Of a stretch of DNA of 64,000 nucleotides, positions 1 through 13,708 are shown piece by piece (positions within the stretch are counted from its first letter, which is position 1; the number at the start of each line of letters is the position of its first letter). The notes under the pieces were generated by a model. It saw only the letters and a program-made list of their open reading frames with translations, was not told where the DNA came from and did no database searches. Origin of the DNA: Dipylidium caninum (lineage: Eukaryota; Platyhelminthes; Cestoda; Cyclophyllidea; Dipylidiidae); NCBI GenBank assembly GCA_017562135.1, contig QEYB01001666.1, forward strand, positions 248,001 to 312,000, read 5' to 3'. The translations under genes and the position numbers were made by a program.

Positions 1-498
1 AGGCCACGGAGTTGTACCCGCCCCAATCACCTCAGTGACCATCTAAGCCAAGGTTAAGGATGAACAGTAACAAAAATTGCTTTTCGTATTTGCACAGATG
101 TAGAAAAGTAAAGGTAACAGAGTAAAATACGGTATTGCTAGACCGGCCGTCTACTAATCGTCAGAATGTAGTTAAACTCGACAAAAAATGTGACACCCGA
201 CATCTACTGGCGGGTGGACGCAGAAAGTGACCCGATAGAATTAGAATTTTGTCACGAGTGACTAAACCGCCAGATATCAATCTTTTGGACCGGGTTTTAC
301 TCACATTTACGCTAGAGTCGACGAAGTTTAACATGACATCATTACATTTAGGAATTCATAGCATAGCAGGGTATGTGGGGGGAAAGAATATCGCCTTAGC
401 AGACGGTAAACAGCATTTCAAGATGAAAAGCAGTCAATTTTGCCTTAGTTGGAACCGAGTATTTGCAGCTATCGTAAGTGTGGCGGTGCGGAACATAC

Positions 499-1466
499 CA
501 TAATCGAAGCGGCTGAAGGCGAAGTCAATTATGCTGACTGGCGGTCCAGAACAGGGTGTGTAGACATGGCCGTCGAGAATTGAGAAGGGAGCCGGAATTA
601 GGCACGCTTTGAATCCAATCACGGGTCCTACCAAGATATTTCCACAGTGAAGATCGCGATGCTCGAAGTTAACTCGCCTCTCCGCCACCGCCAAGGCAAG
701 AGCAGTCTGTGCAAAAATCGACAGTCGCGCATGCAGACAGGAAGGCTGTAAATGCGATGAAAGAGTTAGTTCTTTGATTGAAATAGAGTTTTGGGCAAAA
801 GGGACAAGAACACTCACCAAATTGTTCATCAGTTTTTCTCCACGATAAAAAAATTCTAAGGTGACCCACTTCTGTGTAGTTGGAAATAAATCTATGTAAG
901 ATGGAATATATTTAAGTTTGAGGAAAGTTACACGGTAGATGACTTTTTAAGACTTATGAGTAACCTGACTACGCTCGCATACCGGGGGGAATTTTAGATT
1001 TGTGCAAATATTTGCTCACAAGGCAACAAACCTTCGCCTGTGGTCAATTTTTTAATTATTTTGTTTTCTTTCGGGTCATGGATTTCCTCAAAACTTTAAA
1101 CTTTAACAAAAAAGTGACTTACAATTTCTGGAGAGGCTCGGATTATGGACGGAATAATAAGCGTTGCAGGCAGCAATGATGTACGAGGGCAGCGGGCCCT
1201 GGAGGATGCTGACCCTCCGGAGGCGGACCACGTTATACGTGGAGTGGCGGTGGAAGAGCGGAGTGGTAAGAGGAAACTTATGGAGTTGGGAGACTGCTTG
1301 TGTTGCGGTCACCTCTGATAACACCTCGGAAGTTAGCATTTGCGGGCGATCGTTGAAGTTTAGGCCACCATCAAACGGTATCAATTTGATCACCGTTTTC
1401 TCATTTCTGAAGCCAAACACTTCGCCATAGGCGCCATATCCGATCTGGATAAGATTTTCTCTGCGT
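499..1466 (-). CDS. Haspin-type histone H3 kinase, two internal exons (gene incomplete)
   Basis: Haspin phosphorylates histone H3 Thr3 in mitosis to help recruit the chromosomal passenger complex. Two minus-strand exons are readable. Exon 1466-1123 encodes the glycine loop (IGYGAYGEVFGF), the VIKLI lysine strand and the helix C region (EVLSEVTATQAVSQL). Exon 891-499 encodes a hinge-like segment (VTLEFFYRGEKL), the catalytic loop FEHRDLHCGNILV and the haspin-type metal strand VSIIDFAFSR, where ordinary kinases have DFG. Acceptors lie before 1466 and 891; donors are GTAAGT after 1123 and GTATGT after 499. Both junctions are phase 1 and agree. The C-terminal exons, expected to carry the conserved D-x-Y-R region, were not found with confidence in 1-498 and may lie left of the window. 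The 5' exons were not recognised either. Family assignment is strong; completeness is unknown. Confidence 0.85.
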
Positions 1467-4400
1467 CTAAAATGGAAAATCGCTGTTTTAACATGTGGTA
1501 CAGAAGACGACCAAGCTACTTAATTAATTTCAGCACCCCCCTCTCAGTTGGCTCTAATTCCAGAACGGATTCATAAAATGGTTACTTTCGTTGTTGGGTA
1601 TTTACCCACTTCAATTATGCTTATAGTACATTTCCAAAGTCTTCTGTCAAACCAAGAGGGAGTTGGACACAAAAGCACCTAATCGGATCGGATTTGGCAT
1701 GTTTACGGAGATGGAAATATGATGTGGGGCAACAAACAGATTGACACATCTCCTTTATCCAAAGGGAAATCGTTTGGTCAAGGACCCAAATTATTTAACA
1801 AAGTAATCTGCACTTAATGAGGTTAAAATACCTGCTCTATTATCAGTAACCGACGCATTTCACATGATCACCAGCAGAAGTGATGATGAAATTAAATAGC
1901 ATCCACTAATTAATTAATGACATACTCCCTGGTAAAAGTGTGTTGAAATGGCAGGGATCTCTTTTGATGCGCCGATTTAAGGAGAAGATGATAAGCCTCT
2001 TCGTAGGAACGGTTAGTGAGGTGCAAGTCACTGAAAAGTCCGCCCGTGTTCTGTGAATTTGCATAAGTTCCTATGTCGAATTGCGCCGAATATGTTAACT
2101 GAAAGCAACAGCAATAATTATTAATTTAATATGTGGCATTGAAACCACTCGGGTGACAACACAAATTTGTCCCAATGCTTTTACTTGAGCATATCCCTCG
2201 ACTCAAACAAAGAGAGGGGAAGTTGCCGTGTCATTTAAAAAAACCCGCGTCTTTTAGACGGTAACTAACATTCAGAGGGTGTCTGCGTTACGTGAACAGA
2301 TGACCTGTTCAGGATACTTCCGCTGTAGACTACAGAACTCCGCGACATAAGGGAGGTCATCAGTCAGGGCAGTCTCAATGTCATAGTTAGCCAAGTGAAC
2401 TTGTGTGACAACGCATGTCCAAACAAACACCCCATTTCTCTGACTTAACTATCAATTTTTCAGGGGGTAATAAACGCAACCAAGGCTCCAAATAATATAA
2501 AAGACAGATTGTAGTTAAAACATTATCTATAAACTTACTCGTTTTTGATTGATAGCAGAAATCAGGGCATGACGGAAGAATTTCTTTGGGGGTTTATTGC
2601 CTCTCTTCTTTTTTCACTCGTGATCACAGTTAAAGTCTCGGACGACATGCGGATTCTATGCGATTAAGACTCACACCTTAGATGATAATGATGATAAGAA
2701 ACTAGGACATGAAGAGAAATACTGAAACATAATGACAGTCGACTTACCGATAGAGTTGTTAATTGGTTAATGGAACGGTTCGATTAGGGACGATATACTT
2801 ATAGAGCACTCACTTGTTGACCTAGCCACGCCATTGGTGCTTAGAGGCCTCGGTTTCCTATTGAATAGTCCTGACCTCTAATTGGATTGGCTTCCTGTAA
2901 CCCGACCTTGACCTTTCCGTGTCAGTGACATTCTTTGTCATCATTGGCCTGAGTTATTCTCTAATTCAACTTGTCAACCGGACCACGGCACCGGTTGAAC
3001 CCTCCAAATATCACAGAATTTAAGTAGAGAAGTGTTTAGGAATATCGTGGAGTTCTGACGTGGAGAATTATCCTACCATAATTGCAGAGGTTAATGATTA
3101 GTGATACAGAGGTGACGGACGTCGAAAGACCAATCTAATTGGAAAGGTGAGGGAAGCAAATGATGCCAGGCTTAAATCTTTTCCAGTAATAACTTCAGTT
3201 GAAAAGGATTTCTGTTGAAGCAAAGCTTTATTGGTAATGAGTGCACACATTGAAGAGTGAATGGAGAGGAATGGCAAATGCCATACAGGAAAGGGATTCC
3301 TAGGAGAAGGGAAAATACTCACACAAGTAACTTTGCCCCGAGATATGGCACGGGGGGAAGGTATAGTTCATTAATGACATTTGACTACCATTGTAGCACT
3401 CAGGGGTCCGGTAGCAATTGTTGGGGAAAACAATCTTCTAAATTTTGAGAATGAGACTGCTCCAAGTCTTCCGTACACAAAAAAGTGACCAAAGTAATGC
3501 CCGTAGCGTAGGAAGATAGATTTGGGTTATTACGAGTTAAGGATAATTGGCGGCGCTACTGCAGGGGAAGGAGCATATTGAAAGGAAAGACCGAAACTAT
3601 TTGGCTTTTCTTGCTACATCAACGCATTCCGAGCTCAACATATATGATGATGCCCTCTGAAGAGGTGTAAACCGATGCAAAAATTTCCTTTCGAGAAGTA
3701 GAAAGAAGAAGGTGAAGCATAACTTCATGTAATTTCGGAAAACATTGTATTTATGCCGACGTGACCAAGAAAACATCTTACGCAATCAACTCACCTTAGT
3801 AATTGTAGGTTGAATTTGTGTATGGACTACAGGGCGAGAAAGTATTCTAATCAGAGGAAACTTTATTTTGTCACAGAAAATCTCATATACATTCACGTCT
3901 GTGAATTTGACATGCTGAGTCATGGCAGTCACAAGTTCTGCGCATGAATCATGACTAAATTTGATCTTACAACAACCCCCGCGAACATTTCAGGTCCTGC
4001 CAACAGAGTTACGTGACTCAAATTACATTATCAGCTGCCAAGTTAATTCTAGTTTCAAAGGGTCTCTGATGTGCTTTGATAATATCTACGAGAGCATAGC
4101 ACTGTGGCGAAAATATCATCCACCAAGATTAGTTTACGTGTCCATGGCTTTTTAGTGAAAATGTCAAATCTACGATGCAATCCATGTGGTCCAAATCGCT
4201 GAAAAGTTTATTTCGGGTTTGAAGTTCATAGACACAGAAATGTCCTGGCCTCAGTCACGCCTAATGCGGCACTGGGGGGAAATGCAGGTGTCGTAGAGGT
4301 TTTAGTAATCCAGAGAAGGATATGACGATAGTAGAATTCAAGTAAAAAAAAGATCTGACCTCATACCTACTCCCTTATTGCCTTTTTGTTTACCTGTCTG

Positions 4401-5658
4401 ATCTGATCATAAGTCATGCTATCGACGCGGTTCTGGAAATCTTACCTAAATTTGATGCAACTTTCTCTGCAAGTCAAAAAACTAAGAGAATTCCTGTCCC
4501 ATGATCAACGTGATAAAAAACCGCCTCTGTTATAATGGACATTGGCAATTTGAGTTCAAGCTACTAATGCATTTTGGTTAGAATCGAAATGTCGGAACAC
4601 CTTGCACCATTTATTGCCCACTGAGGACCAATAATGCTGTGATGAATCACAGACACAATATTCAAGGTTAACACAAACTCCACGACGCAGGGCCAGTAAC
4701 TGATTTTTCACGCCTTTATAATTATAGACATGAGGTGTTTGATTTTATACAATTAAATTCGGTTTGGAGTCATTTGCGCAATTAATCTATGTACCAGTAA
4801 ATACTAGTAACTCGAGAAAGAGTTACGTGCCTGCCAATTCGCTATGGTATTATGTCGAGAAACAAAAGGCATGACAAGTAGCTACGAGAGCAGATTATAT
4901 CACTTCCTCATCAATTTCTGCCATTATTGCTATAGCACGCAGTCATTCGTTCATTAATAACGGGTTGGATTAATGGAAAAGTCGTGTAAGGCAGTTGAAG
5001 GAAGCACAGCGACCAACTTAAATATCCTGTACCCGCAAAGATTAGAAGTTGCGGTAGTGGTTAGATTAAGTTAAATTAAAAGTTGTTGACAATGGCCTGT
5101 CTTGTTAACGCAATTACACAAAAATAACCGAAATATCTTACACAAATCGCTGGTTAATTTAGTTTAATTTATAAGCCGACCGGTAGGAAAGCAGAAATTT
5201 GGAAAAATCTGGCATGAATAATGAATAAATTGACGCAACCATAGTCTGGATACGATAAAAGATGAAAGCTAGGTCCAGGAAATCACGAATACCTTAGTGA
5301 GAAACTTGGCAGTGCGCAAAAGTTTTGACGCTGCCGAGAAGTGAAGAGGAACTTTATGGGAACTCCTACTGTCGTCCTAAACCGTATAAATCAGAGGTAT
5401 ATTTGTTCAGCCACGGGGTCTTCGAATGACGATTGAGATATATTTTTTGAGAAGTGATGTGGCGCTAATGATAATCAAACTTAAGTATGCTAAAAAACCA
5501 GCCTTCAAACGCTTTTGCCAAAAATCAACGTTATTTATTTTATAAGATTGGGGAATTCTATCAGTAAACCAGTTAAAGCTGTACCTAAATCATATTTGTT
5601 TAAATTCTCAACAGTAGACTGTCCACTGGGGCGTTTATTCATTCATGCCCCAATCGAT
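1467..5658. other. No recognised gene; space between haspin exons and NELF-A
   Basis: About 4.2 kb of AT-rich sequence with only short open frames on both strands. None shows a recognisable domain. Some of it should hold the missing 5' exons of haspin and the two gene starts. Minus-strand frames near 3100-3320 and 3600-3785 are possible but unsupported exons. The NELF-A frame stays open from 5515, so 5515-5658 may be 5' UTR of that gene. Confidence 0.4.
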
Positions 5659-8600
5659 ATGGCTGATCTTCATAAGTTTATCAGACAGCAATTTTCGAGC
5701 AATAACTGGTCCAAACAATCTGATCTTTCAAAGATATCAGTAGCAAAATTGAAGGAGATAGCGGAGGCCTTTAACCAGTTAGATGTCAAGTCGAAGTTAA
5801 CACTTATTTTCACTTACGCAAATTCTCCCATCCCTTCTGATCCTGAGGTACTGATTTGACTGTTGTTATTCTACGACAATAATTTTGTGGGAATATGTTT
5901 CACTCCTTCTCTTAGTTAGCCTTCCTCTTTTACTTCCCGTGCTATGGGTTAGGGCGCAATTAGTCATTGTATTTAATGCCATATGACGTCGCCCTTGTAC
6001 GATGCTTTGTTTTTACTGTCTTTAGGTGAATTTTGCCTAAATATTCTATGTAGTTTTTTAATTGCCACACATCTGCTTTTTAGGTTGCTGAGCTTGTCGA
6101 AAGCGTGATATTACAGGCTTTGGATGAGGATAACAATTTCGTACGGTGTATCGCAACAATACTTCATAGCCGCCAGAATCTTGGTCATCTTCTTTTTGAC
6201 CTCTCTGATACTAGTGATTCTTTTGCTCAAACTATTGCTAGCCTCACTTCTTGTCCAGCAGAGGAATCTACTTCTTCCAAAATTCCTCCTCTTGCGGAAT
6301 TACTTGATTCACACATTACGGACAGCGCAACAAATACTTCATCGCTATCCTCATCGTCATCAATGGTCCTTAAAAGCAATTGTCTTAACAAATTTTGTGG
6401 ATTTAAAGTTCGCGATAAAACTCCTGCTCAAAAGATGAAAGAGTCTTATCTGGATCGGCTGCAGGAAGAATGCGAACGTCGTCGGGTCCACGTTCCAATT
6501 CCCGGCCGTAGTTTCGGCAAGCAGGACGGCGGAGAGGATGTCTCCTACGATAGCCTCAATAACCATTCTTCCTACTTGGAGTCATCCCTTGGGAACCGTC
6601 GTGCCCCCAGCTTCCCACGGCGTTCTTTTGTTGCGCGGAAGGCTGATATACATGAAGTTGATGCTTTATCTTCAACTACTTCCAATACGAGCGGTTCTGC
6701 AACAAATTCGAGTACAGGTACTCGAGCCAAGTTACTTGCACTACACAATCGAGGTCCTGCCACAGCAGCGTCGACACTAGTTTCCGGAGGAAACAGCAAT
6801 TGTGGTAACAGCAATGTTGCTGGCAACACTTCGCGGAGAATGATGCTGCTCTCTTCCTCTGCTGCGGACTCGGGTGAACGAAATTCTCTCCGGCACCTGA
6901 ATGCTTCGAGCACGTCAGCGGGCGGCAATAAGAGGTCAAGCGGAATAAAACTACTAGATTTTCAAGATCTACCTGCTATCGGTCTTCAAGCAAAAAAAAT
7001 TAAGAAAAGGCAAGATTTGTTATAAGTTGGCTGTGATTTCTGTGTGGCTAGTAATATTTTAGAGATCTTGCAATTCTGCAGTGAAATTGATCCTCTTTGT
7101 AGGTCTTCATTACTCAACTAGCGGCAATGTCGTTTGTGCTATTATGAAACCCCTTAGTTAACCCTGGGATCGTTGGCTAGAAAAGGTTTTTTACGTTTAA
7201 ATGAAATGTGATTAGGTAGGAGTAACTGCAATTACAGGGTCCGTTTTGGAATTGAGTCATTGTTGACTAGTCACCGGTCCTCCGTCATTACTTTCCCCTA
7301 CTGCCCTTTACTGTAGTATTGGGACTATATTTGTGTTTTGCACATACCTCACGATAAGGAGGGTAAAATTGTACGATTCATTAATTTTACTGGTTACTGT
7401 TAAATAAATATTTATCCATGTTTGAAGGATACTTTCTCAAAATGCGTGTATTTGAACTTGCTATCTAAATCCTCTCAGGTGGTTGGTGGTTAAGGTTCTT
7501 CGTCTATATGGCGGTTGATACTAGACATTTGCAATGGTAGCTATTAATTAGGTGAATTAAGTTGACTATTCGCTTCTTTTAACACCCGTTACTTTATCTT
7601 TATGGTGTTACCCATGCTAACCAATTACGTGGTTTTTAATTGAGAATTCGTAGTTGGGATATATTTTATTTGAAACAAAGTGCTTGAAACGAGGTTATAT
7701 GACTTCGCAATTTTCGTTTATACAACATTTCACCCTACTACTAGGAAACAAAATTTAGTATTTATCATTAGGCTTGGCTGTCGAATAACCACCTTGGTCG
7801 CTTTGCATTCAGTAAACTTATCACCCAAAATTATACTCCACTGATGAGCGAGCTGAAACCCACAGCACCTCTGTTTGATATAATTGTTGTTCTCATACTG
7901 AACATCTTTATTTTGTTTTTTAATTTTTTTTAATTGGACATTATTTTCTTAATTGCCGTCACAGTAAAATACATAAAACATGAATTCAGACTGCTCTTGT
8001 TGCCACCCCATAATTCCTAAATTATACGGAAGTATTGTGCTTTTCTTTACTGCACTTTCACTACTGCGGTCGTTGAGGTAGTTCAAGATAAAAAACGTAG
8101 GTGTTTGCGAAAAGATACATTGTGTTGAAACAGATAGAACGTCTTTTGTGGTGCGATCAGAAAATTCCGTGTTTTCTTTTGGAATTATATGTAGCATTGT
8201 TGTTGTACCCTTCAACCCTGAAATTCGCTAAACATAATCTTATTAATTGTAATGAAAAAGTTCGAAATAGTTTCACTGACACTTATTAACATAGTCAATG
8301 AGTGATTTTGGTTTCTTTACGCCGTTAGCATCATAACACAGATATGTGTTTGAGATATACAGTGATCTTATCTAAAATAAATTTGAATGACACAGTCACA
8401 AAGACTGGTAAATTTAGTACTTGTATGTCTGATTGGTTTCGAATTCCAGAACAACTAGAGAAGGAACGCGAGGAAAGACGACGGGAACGAGAACAGAAAG
8501 CGCAGGAGCGCCGCGAAGCCCGTGACGCCGCTCGTCGAGCTCGAGTGCTCGCACAAGCATCCGCTGCCGCAGCCGCTGTTAATGTCGGAGGGAAAAATAC

Positions 8601-11600
8601 TACAGTACAACAATCGCCCCCGTCCTCGCATTCCTCTCAACCGCCTGTCGTCTCGCAAGGACTCCCCCTATTTCAACCCTTACAACATCCGCAACAGCTT
8701 CAGCAGAGCTTAAGTACCGTCGCCACATCTGCGAAACCTGTAAGATGGGACTTACAACAGCCATGGACACCATTCAGTGTGGGACCGACGCGTAATCACC
8801 ACCATCGCGTTCGTAACCCCAATCAGCAAGGGGGTGCAGATGGCGATGGCGAGGACGATGATGATGAGGATTATGAGGATGATGACGAGGAGGAATGTGA
8901 GGCCGTCGTTGGTTCCGATGGGGCTTTCCACTTGACTGCCCCTCCAGGATTTAGGTACGTTCGAAGACCAAGTCTTTTCCTAAATAGGGTTATTGGAAAA
9001 TCTGGATGACTAATCTTATGATGACTTACCGGTGTGATCAAGAACTTGCTCGAGCTCATCGTTATTACAGGTATTTTCACTTTCTAAGCTTGACGGCCAT
9101 TAGATCTACTTGTCTTCATGTAAACTGCCTTGTGTTACCTTTGGTGAATAGATACCGTAAACTCTAAAAGGATACAGATACTTCGTGAACAAATAGCGCA
9201 AGGTTTATAACTGTTTAGGCTCTTGCTATTTAATTGCCATCTGTGGTGCTACAGTGAATGGTGTTTACGACGTCACTGTTGACCCAAGAATGCAGCTCTC
9301 CAGATTAGAGCTTCGATGTCCGCAAGTATTTGAGGAGAAGCGGGAAATTTTGTTACATAACTTAACCCTCTTTCATTTAAGGGGCTTTACTGAAGTGTTA
9401 CCGCAGAATTCAATAGCTTTGCAGTCTCAACAGTCGTCGGCGCCTACTGCCACTATTCTACTTCAACGCTCTACCCAGGGTGGTCATTTCGTACCTCAGC
9501 TAATAACTACGAGCCAACAGGCAACGTCAGCACAGGGAAACGTGTTCCAAGCCGTACCTGGCGGCTCTCGAATTCGGATCGTTCGACCGTGGGCGCCAAC
9601 TTCCCAAGGTCAGGCACCACAGGAAGTACCTGTTAGTAATGAAGGTATTGTTGCCGCTGCTTCCACGCGCCTCGTGCAACTGCCGGATGGTCGGATCGCC
9701 TTAGCCACCACTGCTCCGCCTCAACTTACTCAACAACCACAGTCTCAAAAGCCGCAGCAGCAACAACAGCACCAGCAACCGGCTGTAATAATCGCAAATC
9801 GTGGACCTGTGAGTAGATTTTATCTCCTTTCGAGTTCGAAATATGCTTTAAATAAGCATTGGGGAGGTATGCGCAATACTTGTTATGGATTTGTTTTTGT
9901 GTTGCATCCTGAATGGGGCCTTTCTTAAACCCAAATTTTCGACCATATTTTTCTCATTCAAAGAGTTTGATTTCTTACACCCAACTTGTGTTCACTCGAA
10001 TTGGGTTTTCCCCAATGTTTTCTGATCTCTGAATGATGTAAAGTAAGGTTCATGTCATTCATTGCATTCGAAAGCAGTGAATTGAATCTGAGTCTTAGTG
10101 AGATTTTATACTATTTTAATGAAAAATTTTTATCTCCCTCAGTTCTTGAGGGGAAAATTTTTTAATTAGCAACGAATATCCGCCACCTCTAACTGTTGGA
10201 TCACATTTTCATAATTCCTAAGTTTGTCAAAGTTCCTCTTTTTAAGTCACCTTTGGACTTTCAAGGTTAAATCCAACGACTGTATAATTTCCCCCTATTT
10301 TTGAGTTCTTAAAATAAATGCTATCGGTAGGTTCGTGTTTCCCCGGGCACTATCAGCTTGGTGAGTTAGGTGTTTTCAGCTAATCGGGTACCCTACTTTA
10401 TTATGATTAGAGAATGCAGTTGTAACTACAGGTTTAGTGTGTTAGACTGATATAAAGATGAGTGATAGAATGCTTGTCGGTGATTTAGAAAAATATATAG
10501 CTCCTTTAAAGTACGTGTTATTTTTCCTGATTTTACTCAAAGATTTGACACAATATTTTAGTGGTAATTTGTGTGTTGCGAATTTGGAAGATTTCATCTC
10601 ATCTGACTAGCCTAACCATTTGTTTGTGGTAGTGGGAATGATCAGAACAACCCTCCTGTCGTATCGTGTGCTTTTTACTTCCCTTACTTTACCGATCAGA
10701 TGTTTTAACGTCTCTATTGTTTCTGGAAATTTTTTATGGTTTCTGAAATAACCCCATAGTTCTACAGAAACCCTGGTTTTTTTATTTTTCGTGATTTCTT
10801 CCGGAAACATGATTTGAGCTTGAACAATACTTAGGCCTTGACAGAGACGTGAATGGACTTGACGGGAATTTCACTGATGATGACCGAAACTTCACTCTTA
10901 ATCTTTATCACGTCATTTTCAGCGTCTCCAAATGGCAGCAACTCCTACCGCCCAAATCTCCCCTTCAATCTCCACTCCCCACTCTCCAGACAGCTACTGG
11001 TTCCCATCAACAGTTGCTCATTAGCAGTTCTGCGCTGGCTGCCGCAGCCTCTCCACAGCAGCAAACCGCCGTAATGATTGCTCCCTCACTTCCGCAAGCC
11101 ACACTCCGAGTACCTGTGGGACAAGCATTACCTGTTGCTGCCACCCCTCGTCTACAACCCCGTGTATGTTTTTCATGGTGCCATTTAAGACTGGTCTGCT
11201 CTATCGCTCCTTTTTGTTTTTAAAATTTTTCCTCTATGTGGGGGATATTCACTGAAGTCTTAACCGGTAATGTGTGAAAACTGTCATGAAAATATTGGAA
11301 TAAGCTTGGGGAGGAACGCCTGTAAACTTATTTTGGATGGGCCATTACCAAAATAGTTATCTGGATTGATAAAACTTTTTTCGCATCCTAGAAGTGCGTC
11401 AAACATTTTTTATCCATTTGGAGACCTCTGAATTCTAACTTCTTGCTCTACCTCCCAATATTAATACAGCTATCCATCGATTTCTTGCAAATAGATAGAC
11501 GGACCTAAAGTGAATTCGTTATTTGACCTTTGGAGCAATGAGTTTCTCAATTCGAGTTTGCTTTAAATACCTGATTGGTAATCGGACCATCAATGATTGG

Positions 11601-13708
11601 TAACTCATGGTGCTTTTTAGCTTTTTTTTCTGTTATTTCACGGATAGGACAACCTGAAATCGTTATTAATATCTAGTAGTGGCAGTCGTCAGATGGCAGT
11701 AATGATTACTCAGCCACTTTAGGAATTGTTGAGTTGATTGTGGCTAATATTTCCTTCAAAAAATGCACATTATGCACAATGTACGAAATACAATGTCTAG
11801 TATCGCTACCGGTTAGTAGACTCGACCTAATTTAAATTGATGTAGAATGGATTGTGCCTAGCTACTTATTGTTTTGGATTGACAAATTTTGGCTGTGAGC
11901 ATTCTTCCACGGAAGTTATTTGCAAAATGAAAATTCTACGCGACGACTATAAGAACGAGCTCGATTTTTGTTTTCTCCCCATTTTTAGTTGCTGCAGATT
12001 CGCCCACGAATGGCAATCGCAGCTACGTCCGCGTCTCCAGTCAATCCCGTGGTGTCTTCTACAGCGACAGCGGCTGCCGCAATCCCAGTAATTCTGCCGT
12101 CCTTAAGCACCAGCGTTGCTAACATTACTTCTGCTGCTGGTAGTGCCTGTGGTTTGCAACAGCAGCCACATATTGTGGTCGCTAATTCACCTCGTCAAAC
12201 AGCTCCGACACCAACTGTTCATAGTCTTCCTCAGCAACAAACTGTTAGTGGATTATTTGCTCCTTGTTTTGGTGAAAATTTTAATGTAACCACCTTTGTA
12301 TGTCAACACCTTTTATCACTTCTATATTGGGTCGGGACGCTTTAATGTGGAGATTTCTAACCTCCGGTACGGTTTTATGGATTCAAAACATGGTTATTTG
12401 TGTTCGGAGATGGTCAGATAAAAAAACATATTTATCCAACATAATCCACGCTTCTTTAGTGCTCTCCTTTAGATTAAAATGTACCCGCTATTGTCCCAAT
12501 GGCAGTTCCATTACTTATCACTAAGTATAATTGATACGAGTGAACGTGGTTACGGGTTACGCCTATTTTCGATTCAAAAACCTTGGCTAATTCCATACTT
12601 GATAGAATTCCCGCATTTCAAGCAAAGAGGACTCTTATTGACGATTTTGTATTATTTTGAGTTCCTTATTTCCCTCGTCTCGCATTATTTCTACATAATC
12701 TTACAAAACTATATTACTCGTGCCCGTCGTTTGACAGTTTTTTGTTTGGTTGATTGAAGCTAAATTCACCAGACGTTTTACAAATAATGCTGTCGTTCGT
12801 TTCGAAAGTTAAAATTGCACATTCTCCAAGACGAAATTTTGTTTATTGTACTTATTGTGATTTAAATCCTCAAGTATGTCTTCGTTTTGATTAATCGGTT
12901 TTTAAGTAGGATTTTGATAGAATCAAACCTAGGTTGAGTGTGTTGTTGCCGCAGAATGTAAGAAAATCGCCTCTGATCATTTTTATTGATGCAGTTAATG
13001 AGGATAGTTCCACGACCCGCTCAGTCACCGCTAACTCCAGTTAACCCAGCTGGAACCAAGCCGTTGCTCCCGCAGCCACAGCCATTACCACAGCTGGCGC
13101 AACCGAAGGAGAAAATCCAATTGACCTCAGCTCAACTTACCTCCATCCAGACCCTCTTCCAAGGAGCTAACAGACTCACTCGTCCTGACAAGGCAATCAT
13201 TCTTTCCTTTGTCAGCGGAAAACGTGGTATGCTAAGTGGTTTAACCTTTGGCGCTTCTGATCATACGTGTTAAAACGGGGCGGTAAACGCAGAAAAATCG
13301 GTATTCACACAAAGTAACCGTGCAGGTTAGTTGGGAAATCATCATGGCAGGTGACACGCGTGTAGGTGATATGCTGAACCCACTCATCGTTAATATTGGC
13401 AATTGGATACCTTGTCTGACAACATTTTCTGCATTTCTCCATTGTTCTGACTAGTGAACCCTCAACCAGAAGGCGGTACAGCGTTGCGCATTCGCCTGTC
13501 GGAATATCGAGAGCGAGTAATTGATGCAGCCTCAGGTAATGTGATGGATGTGGCTGCAGAAACTTTTATCAATCTTGACTACGCTACAGGCAAATTCGAG
13601 CGTATCAAGTCCTACCGCACCCTCCCTCCAGAGCAATTGATGGCTCTGCCTGTACAGCCCAAAACCACCGTCACCCCCGCAGCCACCGCCACAAGCAGTG
13701 CCACTTAA
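5659..13708 (+). CDS. NELFA: Negative elongation factor A (NELF-A), at least eight exons
   Basis: NELF-A is a subunit of the nuclear NELF complex, which holds RNA polymerase II in promoter-proximal pausing. The start at 5659 (MADLHKFIRQQF) aligns with the N-terminus of the family, although the frame is open upstream. Supported exons are 5659-5847, 6084-about 7010, 8450-8954, 9382-9808, 10939-11163, 11989-12243, 12995-13226 and 13455-13708, ending in TAA. The N-terminal helical domain spans exons 1-2 (LKEIAEAFNQLDVKSKL; VAELVESVILQALDED). A basic motif, GIKLLDFQDLPAIGLQ then KKIKKR, closes exon 2. The C-terminal domain contains TRPDKAIILSFVSGKRG and FINLDYATGKFERIKSY. The middle is unusual: an Arg/Glu-rich run, a long acidic Asp/Glu stretch in exon 3 and Gln-rich linkers, making a protein of about 1,000 residues against about 530 in human. 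The exon 2-3 junction is unresolved. TAA at 7023 closes the frame, and a GC donor at 7010 or a weak GT donor at 6982 are candidates. All other junctions agree in phase. Confidence 0.88.

Noticed and set aside
249..503. 84-codon plus-strand frame over the haspin region
   Set aside because: It lies opposite the haspin catalytic exon region and shows no domain; it is a chance frame.
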